NCBI GenBank assembly: GCA_018816945.1
Contig: JAHIVC010000064.1
Location: forward strand, 1 to 49,157
DNA length: 49,157 bases
Origin: Bacteroidota bacterium
Lineage (GTDB): Bacteria > Bacteroidota > Bacteroidia > Bacteroidales > GCA-2711565
Direction: 5' to 3'
The notes beneath the pieces were generated by a model. The model searched no databases, was not told where the DNA came from, and was given only the letters and a program-made list of their open reading frames with translations. Position numbers and translations under genes: made by a program. Positions within the stretch are counted from its first letter, which is position 1; each line of letters starts with the position of its first letter. Below are positions 1 to 8,926 of the stretch, one piece after another.

Positions 1-1
1 T

Positions 2-574
2 GGGAAAAGCTATGGTCTGGAAATATTGATGCAACAAAAATTAAGTAATACCATATACGGTATCATATCATACACCTGGGTAAGAAGTGAATTTCAGGAT
101 AAAACCGGTAAATACATTCCTTCCGCCTGGGACAATCAACATATTTTAAATATAGCTGCAGGTAAAAAACTCAAAAGAAACTGGGAGGCAGGCATGAAAT
201 TCCGATTACTTGGAGGTGCTCCCTATACACCATATAATATTGAATTATCCTCTTTAAAAACGGTTTGGGACGTTACCCGCACCGGAATTCTGGATTGGAA
301 CCGTTTAAATACTTTGCGTAATCAGGTTAGTCATGGATTAGATATCAGAGTTGACAAGCGCTGGTATTTTAGAAAATGGGCTTTAGATTTATATCTGGAT
401 ATCCAAAATATTTATAATTTCAAATCAAAAGGATTAGGATACCTGGATGTTCAAAGGGATATCAACGGCAATCTGATAGAAAACCCGAATAATCCTGATG
501 CATATCTTACCAAAGAAATTGAAAATACAAATGGGACAATTCTTCCATCAATTGGCATAATGATCGAATTCTAA
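2..574 (+). CDS. TonB-dependent outer-membrane receptor, C-terminal part (5' end outside window)
   Basis: The reading frame is open from the first bases of the window, so this is the end of a longer gene and the first internal ATG at 26 is not its start. The visible 190 residues have the alternating aromatic/polar pattern of outer-membrane beta-strands (YGIISYTWVRS near the start, KRWYFRKWALDLYLDIQNIYN in the middle). The protein ends in a terminal Phe (IGIMIEF), the usual C-terminal signal for BAM-dependent barrel insertion. The phrase 'WDNQHILNIAAGKK' matches the last strands of Bacteroidota TonB receptors, where a similar 'D..H.lnl..gykl' stretch recurs. The substrate cannot be told. It is followed by about 240 non-coding bases, so it probably ends its operon. 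Confidence 0.8.
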   Translation, partial: GKSYGLEILMQQKLSNTIYGIISYTWVRSEFQDKTGKYIPSAWDNQHILNIAAGKKLKRNWEAGMKFRLLGGAPYTPYNIELSSLKTVWDVTRTGILDWNRLNTLRNQVSHGLDIRVDKRWYFRKWALDLYLDIQNIYNFKSKGLGYLDVQRDINGNLIENPNNPDAYLTKEIENTNGTILPSIGIMIEF

Positions 575-815
575 ACCAACTGTCAAATTGTAATAAACAT
601 TTAAATAATAACACCAAATTGTAATTGATAGTTATTTATTACTACCAATCACATCTTTTATACATATTAATAAGTAATATTCTATCCTTAAATCCGTAAC
701 AAGGAGAACAATAAATCTTACTTAAAATCTAAAAAATTACAATATATTTATAAATTCTAATGATTATTGGTTGAGTATTTTCCCAATAAAAGTATAAATC
801 AAAACAAATAGAACT

Positions 816-3800
816 ATGATCAGTGCATACCTTACTATAGCCAGACAAAAATTGTCTGAGTTTTGTCTTCTTTCTTTTAATAAACCGAAGAAGTTATTTC
901 TATTATCAATTTTTGTTTTCTCACTTATTTCTTCAACACAAGCTCAGGGAACAAGATTATTGCGCCAACCGAACATCAGTTCAAGCCATGTGGTTTATAC
1001 CTATGGTGGCGACATTTGGATCAGTTCATTAAATAGCCATAATGCCGTACGACTTACAAGTACGCAGGCAGTTGAAAAAGATCCATTTCTATCCCCAGAT
1101 GGGAAATTTGTAGCCTTTACCTCAAACCGTTCAGGAATGGATGCAATTTATTCCGTTTCAATTGATGGAGGCACTCCTACCCGACTCACATGGCATCCAA
1201 GTCCGTCCAGGGTGCGCGGTTGGACACCCGATGGAAAACATATCCTCTATTCTTCAACCAGAGAAACAGCTCCATCCGCTTATGATCGGCTTTGGACAGT
1301 TTCAGTGAATGGTGGCCCAAGTGAAATGCTAACAGCTCAATGGGGTACCAGTGGATCATTTTCACCGGATGGTAAACAAATTGTTATTGACCGCGTCAGG
1401 CGTTGGGATGTGGAATGGCGTAATTATCGCGGAGGACAAAATTCCCCTCTAGAAATTATCAATCTTAAAGATTTATCGGAAACCTTTATTCCAAACGAAA
1501 GTACTTTTGACATTCTTCCTGTATGGATGGGCGAAACAATTTACTTTTTATCCGATCGTGATTGGACCTCGAATATTTGGGCCTATTCTCCAAAATCCGG
1601 TGATTTAAAACAAATCACAAAATACACCGACATTGATATCAAATGGTTAGCTGCAAGCAATGGCAAACTGTCTTTTGAGCGCGATGGTTATCTACATATT
1701 TTAGATCCAAAATCGGATGAAACAACCCAATTAAATATAACTGTTACAGGAGATTTCCCCTGGGCCGAAACTAAATGGGAAGATGTGAGCAAAAACGCGA
1801 GATCAGCATCAATCTCGCCCAATGGGAAACGTGCGATTATGGAATCAAGAGGAGAAATTTTTACTATTCCGGTTGAATTTGGAGATGCAAGAAACTTAAC
1901 ACAAAGTTCGGATGCAGCAGATCGTACTCCAATCTGGTCTCCTAAAGGCGATCAAATTGCCTGGTTCTCGGATGCGAATGGTACAGGATATTCGTTGATG
2001 ATTTCAACTCAAGATGGATTAAGTCCGACAAAAAGCATCTCTATTGGAGAATCAAAATTGGGATGGGAACCTGATTGGTCGCCAGATGGAAAATTTATTG
2101 CTTTTGTCGATGATGATGTTCGCATGAGAGTTGTAAATATTGCCGCAGGAACAATCCAAACCATTGATGTGGGAGGAAACAACCTTGAACGTGGTTCGGT
2201 TGGATTAAGCTGGTCGCCTGATTCGCAATGGTTGGCTTATGCAAAATCCGGGTCAAATAATTTTAGGCAAATAAAACTCTGGTCGTTAAAAGACAATAAA
2301 ATTACTGCCATTACCGACCCATTTGCTGATTCATTTTCACCAAGCTGGGATCTCGACAAAAAGCATCTTTACTTTTTAGCCAGTACCGACGTTGCCTTGG
2401 GTTCAGGTTGGGCCAACACCAGTGCCATGACCGCAAATCCTGTTTATGCTGCTTATGTGGTTAATCTGCAAAAAGATGAACCTTCACCTTTTAAGGACAA
2501 GAGTGATGAAGAAGCAATAGAGAAGGAAGATTCGGAGAAAAAAGACACAGAAAAAGATGCTAAAAAACCTGAAACAAAAAAAGGAGAAAAGGAAGAAAAA
2601 GATGCCAAACCAGAAGCACCTAAAGTAATACAAATCGACTTTGATGGAATCGAACGCAGAACGATGGCTTTACCTATTCCATCACGTAATTATACGTTTA
2701 CCTTAAGCGGTCCATCTGGTATTTTATTCATAGCTGAAAGGATTCCAAACAGCAGAGGATTAACCATTCAAAAATTTGATCTTAAAGAATCTGAATCTAA
2801 AGAATTTGCGAGTGGGGTTAATCAAGCAACCGTTTCGGCTAATGGAAAACAGATGTTGCTTAACATGGCTGGCAGTTGGAAAATTGTTGAAACTTCAAAA
2901 CCAAATGCAAAGGATGCAAAATCCTTGAAAGTTGATTTAAAGATGAAACTTGACAGAACTGCTGAATGGAAGCAGATGTTCAATGAAGCGTGGCGTTATG
3001 AGGGTGATTATTTCTACGATCCAAATATGCATGGCAGGGACTGGAAAGTAGTTTATGAGCGTTACGCTCCATTAATTCCTTTCGTAAAACACCGTTCCGA
3101 TCTTACCTATATTTTGGATCAGGTAAACGGAGAACTTTCCGTTGGTCATAGCTTTGTTATGGGTGGCGACTTCCCTGAAGTAGAACCGGTTAGCGTCGGA
3201 TTACTCGGGGCCGATTTAGTTGCAGAAAACAATCGCTGGAAAATCAAACGTATTTACACAACCGAAAGCTGGAATCCTGAATTATCAAGTCCTCTCGATC
3301 AGCCCGGCACAAAAATTCAGGAAGGCTTTTTTATTGTTGGGATCAACGGGAAAGAGATTACCGCTAAGGATAATCCTTATGAATTTTTAGATGGAACCGT
3401 TGGAAAACAAACTGTTCTGCACTTGAATAAAAAAGCTGAATTTGAAGGTTCATGGAAGGAGATCGTAAAACCCATCAGAAGCGAAAACGCTTTACGTCAG
3501 AGAGCCTGGGTTGAAGATAACCGTCGTTTGGTTGATAAATTATCAAATGGCAGGTTAGGATATATCTGGGTTCCAAATACAGGAGGCCCCGGTTTTGTTT
3601 CCTTTAACCGATATTTCTTTGCTCAACAAGATAAAGAAGGTGCCGTGATTGATGAACGGTTCAATGGTGGTGGATCTTTGGATGATTATATGGTTGACCT
3701 GATGACTCGCAGTTTAAGGGCTGCATTGACCAATGAAGTTCCAAATGGCAAACCTTTACAATTACCTGCCGGAATACTCGGGCCAAAAGTTCTGTTGATT

Positions 3801-4166
3801 AATGAATTGGCAGGATCAGGTGGAGATTATTTTCCTTGGGCATTCCGTCAGCAAAAGATAGGACCATTAATTGGATCCAGAACCTGGGGCGGTCTTGTGA
3901 AATCATCAGTTCATTACAGTTTGGTTGATGGCGGTGCGCTTACAGCACCTGATAACGCTGTATTCGATCCAATCAATAACAAATGGGTTGCAGAAAACGA
4001 AGGAGTAGCCCCGGATATCGAGGTACGTCAGGATGCTAAATCGTTGGATAAAGGGATTGATCCACAACTTGAACGAGCTGTGAAGGAAGCTTTATTGTTA
4101 ATAAATAAGCATCCTAAAAAAGAAATCACCCCTCCTCCGTTCCCAACACCTGCAATTAAGAAATAA
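816..4166 (+). CDS. Tricorn-like protease (S41 family), exported
   Basis: The 1116-residue protein has the tricorn architecture. An N-terminal signal sequence (hydrophobic core around residues 28-42, cleavage after STQA) is followed by beta-propeller repeats with 'SPDGKxIAF/W' motifs (about residues 50-540). A highly charged Lys/Glu linker spans about 560-600. Then come a second propeller-like part, a PDZ-like segment and a C-terminal S41 serine protease domain. The nucleophile is Ser1001 in GSGGD; Asp1004 follows at the position that sets P1 preference in archaeal tricorn. His778 (GELSVGHS) and Glu1060 (AENEGVAPD) fit the rest of the catalytic set. Tricorn family enzymes degrade oligopeptides; the signal peptide suggests a periplasmic role here. 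Length is normal for Bacteroidota homologues. It is monocistronic between two intergenic gaps. Confidence 0.9.
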   Translation: MISAYLTIARQKLSEFCLLSFNKPKKLFLLSIFVFSLISSTQAQGTRLLRQPNISSSHVVYTYGGDIWISSLNSHNAVRLTSTQAVEKDPFLSPDGKFVAFTSNRSGMDAIYSVSIDGGTPTRLTWHPSPSRVRGWTPDGKHILYSSTRETAPSAYDRLWTVSVNGGPSEMLTAQWGTSGSFSPDGKQIVIDRVRRWDVEWRNYRGGQNSPLEIINLKDLSETFIPNESTFDILPVWMGETIYFLSDRDWTSNIWAYSPKSGDLKQITKYTDIDIKWLAASNGKLSFERDGYLHILDPKSDETTQLNITVTGDFPWAETKWEDVSKNARSASISPNGKRAIMESRGEIFTIPVEFGDARNLTQSSDAADRTPIWSPKGDQIAWFSDANGTGYSLMISTQDGLSPTKSISIGESKLGWEPDWSPDGKFIAFVDDDVRMRVVNIAAGTIQTIDVGGNNLERGSVGLSWSPDSQWLAYAKSGSNNFRQIKLWSLKDNKITAITDPFADSFSPSWDLDKKHLYFLASTDVALGSGWANTSAMTANPVYAAYVVNLQKDEPSPFKDKSDEEAIEKEDSEKKDTEKDAKKPETKKGEKEEKDAKPEAPKVIQIDFDGIERRTMALPIPSRNYTFTLSGPSGILFIAERIPNSRGLTIQKFDLKESESKEFASGVNQATVSANGKQMLLNMAGSWKIVETSKPNAKDAKSLKVDLKMKLDRTAEWKQMFNEAWRYEGDYFYDPNMHGRDWKVVYERYAPLIPFVKHRSDLTYILDQVNGELSVGHSFVMGGDFPEVEPVSVGLLGADLVAENNRWKIKRIYTTESWNPELSSPLDQPGTKIQEGFFIVGINGKEITAKDNPYEFLDGTVGKQTVLHLNKKAEFEGSWKEIVKPIRSENALRQRAWVEDNRRLVDKLSNGRLGYIWVPNTGGPGFVSFNRYFFAQQDKEGAVIDERFNGGGSLDDYMVDLMTRSLRAALTNEVPNGKPLQLPAGILGPKVLLINELAGSGGDYFPWAFRQQKIGPLIGSRTWGGLVKSSVHYSLVDGGALTAPDNAVFDPINNKWVAENEGVAPDIEVRQDAKSLDKGIDPQLERAVKEALLLINKHPKKEITPPPFPTPAIKK

Positions 4167-4192
4167 GAAAGACTAAATTAATTTTATTTCCA

Positions 4193-4236
4193 GCCCTTCT
4201 GATACTTTTGCTGAAAAGCAATTGAATTAGAAGGGC
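4193..4236. other. Hairpin with GNRA-type tetraloop between two genes
   Basis: An 8-bp outer stem (4193-4200 with 4229-4236) encloses an inner 5-bp stem TTGCT/AGCAA (4208-4212 with 4217-4221) capped by GAAA. It lies 26 bases after the tricorn gene and 27 bases before the ATP-grasp gene. No T-run follows, so it is not a standard intrinsic terminator. It may stabilise or attenuate the transcript. Confidence 0.35.
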
Positions 4237-4263
4237 ATATTAATCTATCGAATTCATTATTAT

Positions 4264-5436
4264 ATGATTCTCATCGATCAACCCTATATCTCAGATTTTC
4301 TGATAAAAACTATTAAAGAAAATAATATTGAAATTATTTCGACCTCGGCAGCCAGAGAAATGGTTTCGGACAACTCCCTAAACTGGATTTCAGAAGAGGA
4401 TGCAATTAACAACTTTAAAACCGATGCAAATAGTTTATTGCTTTCCATCTCAGAAAATGCAATTAGTTGGATCGAAAAGAATCTTGGATTTACGAATCTC
4501 CCGAATCAAATTAATCTTTTTAAAAACAAAATAAGGTTTAGAGAACTATTAAAGGACGCATATCCAAACTACTTCTTTAAAGGAATAAAATTTGAAGAAC
4601 TTAAGCAATTCAAAAGTGATGACTTTAAATTTCCTTTCATCCTTAAACCGGCGGTTGGATTTTTTAGTGTTGGGGTATACAAAGTTGACTCGTTCGACGA
4701 ATGGAATCAAACCATTGATAAAATTGAATTGGATATTGAAAAGATCAAAGGCTCTTATCCGAAAGAAGTTGTGGATGTTTCCGAATTTATCATTGAAGAA
4801 ATAATTGGTGGTGAAGAATATGCCATCGATTGTTACTTTGATCATCATGGCGAGCCGATTATACTCAATATTTTTCATCATATTTTTTCATCAAACGATG
4901 ATTTAAGCGATCGAATTTACAGTTCATCAAAAGAAATTATCGAATCTTTAAAAGATAAATCTGAAGAATTTTTGAAACTGATCAGTGCGAAAACAAATCT
5001 AAAAAATTTCCCTGCCCATATTGAAATTAGAATTGACAATGATGGAAATATCAATCCCATTGAAGTTAATCCTTTGCGATTTGGAGGATGGTGCACAACA
5101 GGAGATCTATCCTGGTTTGCTTATGGGTTCAATTCTTATGAGTACTTTTTGAAAGGTAAAAAGCCTGATTGGGATTCCATCTTTAAAACAAGAAAAGGCA
5201 AAAAGTACAGTATTGTAGTTCTGGATAATACTTCGGGATATAGTGCAGATGAAATTGAATTCTTTAATTACGATCTTTTATTGAAAGATTTTGATAAGCC
5301 TTTGGATTTAAGAAAAGTGAATATGAAAGGATATCCGATTTTTGGTTTTCTATTCACCGAAACGAGTGCTGATAAAGAAGCAGAATTAGTTCAAATACTA
5401 AATTCAAACCTCAGAAAGTATATCAAACTAAAGTAG
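4264..5436 (+). CDS. ATP-grasp domain protein
   Basis: A 390-residue protein with an ATP-grasp fold, the family that makes C-N bonds through an acyl-phosphate. Recognisable pieces are the ATP-binding lysine strand 'FPFILKPAVGFFSVGV' (about residues 122-137), the 'FIIEEIIGGEEYAIDCYFD' strand (about 178-196), and the Mg-binding C-terminal segment 'HIEIRIDNDGNINPIEVNPLRF' around 255-278, where Glu and Asn (EVN) are the metal ligands. The roughly 80 N-terminal residues look like the usual pre-ATP-grasp domain. There is no signal peptide, so it is cytoplasmic. The substrate is unknown. Two other ATP-grasp genes lie 2.5-4.5 kb away on the other strand, which suggests a shared theme, but this gene is transcribed separately. 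Confidence 0.75.
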   Translation: MILIDQPYISDFLIKTIKENNIEIISTSAAREMVSDNSLNWISEEDAINNFKTDANSLLLSISENAISWIEKNLGFTNLPNQINLFKNKIRFRELLKDAYPNYFFKGIKFEELKQFKSDDFKFPFILKPAVGFFSVGVYKVDSFDEWNQTIDKIELDIEKIKGSYPKEVVDVSEFIIEEIIGGEEYAIDCYFDHHGEPIILNIFHHIFSSNDDLSDRIYSSSKEIIESLKDKSEEFLKLISAKTNLKNFPAHIEIRIDNDGNINPIEVNPLRFGGWCTTGDLSWFAYGFNSYEYFLKGKKPDWDSIFKTRKGKKYSIVVLDNTSGYSADEIEFFNYDLLLKDFDKPLDLRKVNMKGYPIFGFLFTETSADKEAELVQILNSNLRKYIKLK

Positions 5437-5522
5437 CTGAATTTCACAATACGAATTAATACTTTGCATATTGTAAATTTTGTTATATTTTCATTCCTTA
5501 AATGTTAATCCAATCCCAAAAA

Positions 5523-6341
5523 ATGAAAAAGATATTTAAATATAGCTTCTTATCAATTGCATTTACCGTAGTTTTATTCTCGTGTAATTATTCAGTCAAA
5601 ACAGAAAAAACCTCAGATTCAGAAACACACCAAACAAGTGCTGGAATTAAAACAGATTGCAATGAAGTCCATTGGTCGCATGCCGCTGGAGAAAGTGGTC
5701 CGGAAAATTGGAAAAATTTGTGCGATGGTTTTACAGCCTGCGGTGGAGTAGCTCAATCGCCGATTAATATTGTCACGAGTACTATAGAGGAAATAGGTGG
5801 ATTAAGTCCACTTAATATTATTTACAAGTCATCTAAAACTGATATTATTAATAATGGACATACGGTACAATTTAACACCTCGGGAGATAACATCCTGCTC
5901 ATTGGAAATAAAGAATATGAGTTAGAGCAATTTCATTTTCATGCCTTGAGTGAACATACCATTAATGGGTATCATTACCCCATCGAGGTCCATTTTGTTC
6001 ACAGGCATTCGGATACAGATTATGTGGTGCTCGGAATCATGTATGAAGAAGGTGAAGAAGATCCGCTCTTAACAGAATATTTAAATAATTTCCCGGTAAG
6101 CAAAGGGGAATTCACTTCCGATAAGTCCATTGATTTGAGTAAGCTGTATCCGGCTGAATTAAGCTATTATTATTATTCCGGTTCTTTGACCACACCACCA
6201 TGTTCGGAAATTGTGAGCTGGTATGTTTTAAAAACCCCACTTCAGGCTTCAAAAGCGCAGGTGGATAAATTTTCGAAAATATTAAACAATAATTATCGGC
6301 CCGTTATGCCACTGAATGACAGGAAAGTATACGGATTCTAG
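5523..6341 (+). CDS. Alpha-class carbonic anhydrase, lipoprotein
   Basis: Interconverts CO2 and bicarbonate. The three zinc-binding histidines of the alpha class are visible: His138 and His140 in QFHFH, and His157 in EVHFVH. The family signatures 'QSPINI' and 'GSLTTPPCSE' are also present. The N-terminus is a lipoprotein signal (MKKIFKYSFLSIAFTVVLFSC), with the lipobox Cys followed by Asn and Tyr. It is therefore probably anchored to a membrane in the periplasm or at the cell surface. An ATG seven codons upstream (5502) would add MLIQSQK before the signal; I chose 5523 because it gives a normal lipoprotein signal. The length of 272 residues is typical. It stands alone between an ATP-grasp gene and convergent minus-strand genes. 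Confidence 0.9.
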   Translation: MKKIFKYSFLSIAFTVVLFSCNYSVKTEKTSDSETHQTSAGIKTDCNEVHWSHAAGESGPENWKNLCDGFTACGGVAQSPINIVTSTIEEIGGLSPLNIIYKSSKTDIINNGHTVQFNTSGDNILLIGNKEYELEQFHFHALSEHTINGYHYPIEVHFVHRHSDTDYVVLGIMYEEGEEDPLLTEYLNNFPVSKGEFTSDKSIDLSKLYPAELSYYYYSGSLTTPPCSEIVSWYVLKTPLQASKAQVDKFSKILNNNYRPVMPLNDRKVYGF

Positions 6342-6395
6342 AACTTAATAGAATAGAAAATCAGAATTTGATTGGTAAGAAACAAGTTGGAGAAT

Positions 6396-6872
6396 TCACA
6401 CTTTCCTTAGATATACTACTTTACTATCGTTTACTCCATAATAATCAGGTAACTCAGCGACTTTCTCACAATCAGTATTTTCATAAAAGGCCCTTGTTGG
6501 CTCATAAAGCTGTCGTGAGGATGTCTCAATCCAGATATTTTTGCCCCCTAATCGGGCTACATCCTCGTCAACCATTTTAAGCATCATTTTTCCAATTCCT
6601 TTTCCTTTTTCATCCTGGTGAACGACCATCCAGTATAAATCGTAACTATGAAATGTACAGGTATTCTTCCCGTAACAAGCGTAGGCAAGCACCCTATTGT
6701 CATGTTCTACAATGATAAAAATATATCCACTCTTTTCTTCACCTTTAGTTAAATTCTCTTGTGCCAATTCCAGTGCAACTTCTACTTCAAAATCATAAAA
6801 AAAACCGGTAGATACTAGTATTCCGCGCAAATCGTTAATATCGCTTTCTTTCAATTCCCTTCTAAATTCCAT
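6396..6872 (-). CDS. GNAT family N-acetyltransferase
   Basis: A 158-residue protein with the GNAT fold. Strand 4 is 'DLYWMVVHQDEKGKGIGKMML', where the Q-x-x-x-G-x-G type loop (HQDEKGKGIG) binds the pyrophosphate of acetyl-CoA. The later segment 'TRAFYENTDCEKVAELPDYY' is the usual C-terminal helix and strand. The acceptor substrate is unknown. It begins 4 bases after the stop of the upstream ATP-grasp gene and is the last gene of the five-gene minus-strand operon. An amine or amino-acid acceptor made by that pathway is likely; by analogy, beta-lysine acetyltransferase partners lysine 2,3-aminomutase in methanogens. That link is inference. Confidence 0.8.
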   Translation of the reverse strand: MEFRRELKESDINDLRGILVSTGFFYDFEVEVALELAQENLTKGEEKSGYIFIIVEHDNRVLAYACYGKNTCTFHSYDLYWMVVHQDEKGKGIGKMMLKMVDEDVARLGGKNIWIETSSRQLYEPTRAFYENTDCEKVAELPDYYGVNDSKVVYLRKV

Positions 6873-6876
6873 AATC

Positions 6877-7842
6877 TCAGTTTAAATCATTTAAAATCCT
6901 GCTAATCATCATTTCAATCGTATATCCGGCATAGTCATTCGCCGCAACAAAACCACTATCGGGAGCGATGCAAGGATTTCCATTTATTTCGAGTATAAAT
7001 ATATTTTCATTCTGATCTACTCTAAAATCTACCCGGGCATAGCCTTTTAAGTTAAAAGCCGTCCATGATTTTTGGCAAATTTCGATGAGCTCAGACTTAA
7101 GCTTTGGATTGTTTTCCAAAGTTCCGAAAGCACGGTTCGTTTGTTTGTATTCTTCGCTACTCTCATCCCACTTGGCTTTATAACCAACAATTTTGTGTTT
7201 GTCGTTAAAGAATTTATCAAAAACAATTTCGGCAGGAGGTAAAACCTCGGCTCCGGTTTTACTTGCTAAAATACTTACATTAAATTCTCTTCCTTCAATA
7301 AACTCTTCAATAAAATAATGAGAATCCGGGAATTTTTTGACCTTTTCAAATTTCTCTTTTTCAGCAACTTTAAAAATAAAATCTTCGGAAATACCTACCG
7401 ATGCTTCTTCCCATATAGGCTTTGCGATATAGGTTTTTTCCGGATTTAATTTATTATGCTCATTGATAGCAAAAAAATCAGCCGTTGGCAACTGGTTAAA
7501 GCGCATCATTTTTTTTGCCAAAACTTTATTGGTCGTAACAAATAGTGCATCCAACGGAACACCTGTATAAGGGATTTTAAATGAATTTAAGATGGCTGGT
7601 GCAAAATAAATAAGCTCTCCTTTTCCCCAGGTTGCTTCCACCAAATTAAAAACCACATCAGCCTCCTCATCTTTTACTTTTAACAAATCGTCCATCAGAT
7701 CATTACCGACTGTGAGGCATGCAACTTCACTATTCAGATTTTCACACGCTCTCTTAACCAAATTTCTTTGACTGATGACGTCCACTTCATCAGGGTTGTT
7801 GGTTAAAACCTGATTATGAACTATTACGATTTTCTTTTTCAT
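6877..7842 (-). CDS. D-alanine-D-alanine ligase-like ATP-grasp enzyme (second copy)
   Basis: A 321-residue ATP-grasp ligase. The N-terminal domain has the Ddl-like 'VVFNLVEATWGKGE' and 'IPYTGVPLDALFVTTNKVLAK' segments (about residues 63-112). The ATP-binding 'YIAKPIWEEASVGI' and 'FIEEFIEGREFNVSI' strands follow. The C-terminal metal-binding segment is 'YARVDFRVDQNENIFILEINGNPC', with Asp, Glu and Asn ligands. This is the D-Ala-D-Ala ligase family, but the genomic setting (aminomutase, deacetylase-like and acetyltransferase genes) argues against a cell-wall role. It probably joins an amino acid or beta-amino acid to another carboxylate. It lies 106 bases downstream of the other ligase gene, with a dispersed palindrome between, and 4 bases before the GNAT gene. 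Confidence 0.8.
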   Translation of the reverse strand: MKKKIVIVHNQVLTNNPDEVDVISQRNLVKRACENLNSEVACLTVGNDLMDDLLKVKDEEADVVFNLVEATWGKGELIYFAPAILNSFKIPYTGVPLDALFVTTNKVLAKKMMRFNQLPTADFFAINEHNKLNPEKTYIAKPIWEEASVGISEDFIFKVAEKEKFEKVKKFPDSHYFIEEFIEGREFNVSILASKTGAEVLPPAEIVFDKFFNDKHKIVGYKAKWDESSEEYKQTNRAFGTLENNPKLKSELIEICQKSWTAFNLKGYARVDFRVDQNENIFILEINGNPCIAPDSGFVAANDYAGYTIEMMISRILNDLN

Positions 7843-7874
7843 CTGTTTATAATTTGTCTTTTATTTGCCAGATG

Positions 7875-7894
7875 CCTGCCTGTCGGCAGACAGG
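7875..7894. repeat. Dispersed palindrome inside the operon
   Basis: A GC-rich palindrome (CCTGTC, loop GGCA, GACAGG, 7879-7894) preceded by a further CCTG. It sits in the only sizeable gap of the minus-strand operon. Similar 'CCTGCCTG..CGGCAGGCAGG' palindromes are scattered through many Bacteroidota genomes. It could modulate expression of the two downstream genes, but most likely it is a passive repeat. Confidence 0.45.
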
Positions 7895-7948
7895 GAACTC
7901 GCCATTGATAACGATTCGCATGTGTGAGAATATCTCTCATGGCTCGTT

Positions 7949-8926
7949 TCATTTATGAAAATTTCTTTTTATGGCCGAATCTAATATTTCATCTATTATT
8001 TCCTGATATGAAATTCCATTCAAGCGACAAAGAATGGGCAAATCGGAGGTTACAGGATTAAGTCCTGCCAAAGGATTTACTTCGATAAAACTCACCTTAC
8101 CAAAACGATCGATCTTGACATCAACCCTTCCACCATCCAAACAATTCAACGATCTCCATGCCGCAAGAGCCACCAATTTGCATTGTTCAAGCATTTCTCC
8201 TTCAACAGCAATATAATCAACAAGATCTTCATAATTTTCTTTAGTGTCGTATGAATATACCTCTTGTATATTTTCCCGATACACGATTTCCATTGCTCCC
8301 GGTACGTAAGCATCTTCACCACAACCAAGCACCCCAACCGTAAATTCCCTTCCCGGCAGGTATTCCTCTACCAAAACCGGCTGGTTAAAAGTTCGAAGCA
8401 AATGAACACAAACCATTTCTAATTCGGCTTTTGAATTGATCACTGATTTTGAATCAATACCTTTACCAGTTCCTTCAGAAATAGGTTTAGCAAAAAGTGG
8501 ATATTCAAGATTAAGCTTTTTTAAATCAGAAATTTGAGAAACAACATGGAATAAAGGTGTATTTACGCCACTATCGCGAACAATTTGTTTAGCAAAGGCC
8601 TTATTTAATGAAACACCTAATGTTACAGGTCCTGAAAAAACATACGGAATTTTATGAGCATCAAGCAAGGCAGGAACTAAGGATTCACGTCCTTCACCAT
8701 AAAGCCCTTCAGCAATATTGAAAACCATATCCCATCTTTTACCAACAAGCATTGCGTTCATTAAACTAATAGCATGACCGATTCGCTCGGTTTGGTGGCC
8801 GGCATTTTGAATCGCTTGCTCAATTCCTTCAATGGTGCTTTCCTTATCGAATTCGGCAGTTTCTTCTAAGGTATAACCTTGCTTTAAATAATCGGATCTA
8901 AGGTCGTAAGTAAGTCCTATTTTCAT
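7949..8926 (-). CDS. D-alanine-D-alanine ligase-like ATP-grasp enzyme (first copy)
   Basis: A 325-residue Ddl-family ATP-grasp ligase. It shows 'DMVFNIAEGLYGEGRES' and 'IPYVFSGPVTLGVSLNKAFAK' in the N-terminal half. The ATP lysine strand 'YPLFAKPISEGTGKGI' and the 'VLVEEYLPGREFTVGVLG' strand follow. The C-terminal segment is 'GGRVDVKIDRFGKVSFIEVNPLAGL', with Asp/Glu/Asn metal ligands. Its start codon overlaps the stop of the GNAT-HDAC gene by the ATGA tetranucleotide (8923-8926), so translation is coupled. It is only distantly similar to the second ligase of the same operon, so the two probably act on different substrates or steps. The product is unknown. Confidence 0.8.
   Translation of the reverse strand: MKIGLTYDLRSDYLKQGYTLEETAEFDKESTIEGIEQAIQNAGHQTERIGHAISLMNAMLVGKRWDMVFNIAEGLYGEGRESLVPALLDAHKIPYVFSGPVTLGVSLNKAFAKQIVRDSGVNTPLFHVVSQISDLKKLNLEYPLFAKPISEGTGKGIDSKSVINSKAELEMVCVHLLRTFNQPVLVEEYLPGREFTVGVLGCGEDAYVPGAMEIVYRENIQEVYSYDTKENYEDLVDYIAVEGEMLEQCKLVALAAWRSLNCLDGGRVDVKIDRFGKVSFIEVNPLAGLNPVTSDLPILCRLNGISYQEIIDEILDSAIKRNFHK

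Noticed and set aside
4549-4881. Minus-strand open frame opposite the ATP-grasp gene
   Set aside because: It is antisense to clear ATP-grasp motifs and has no similarity or context of its own. Other frames overlapping well-supported genes were dropped for the same reason.
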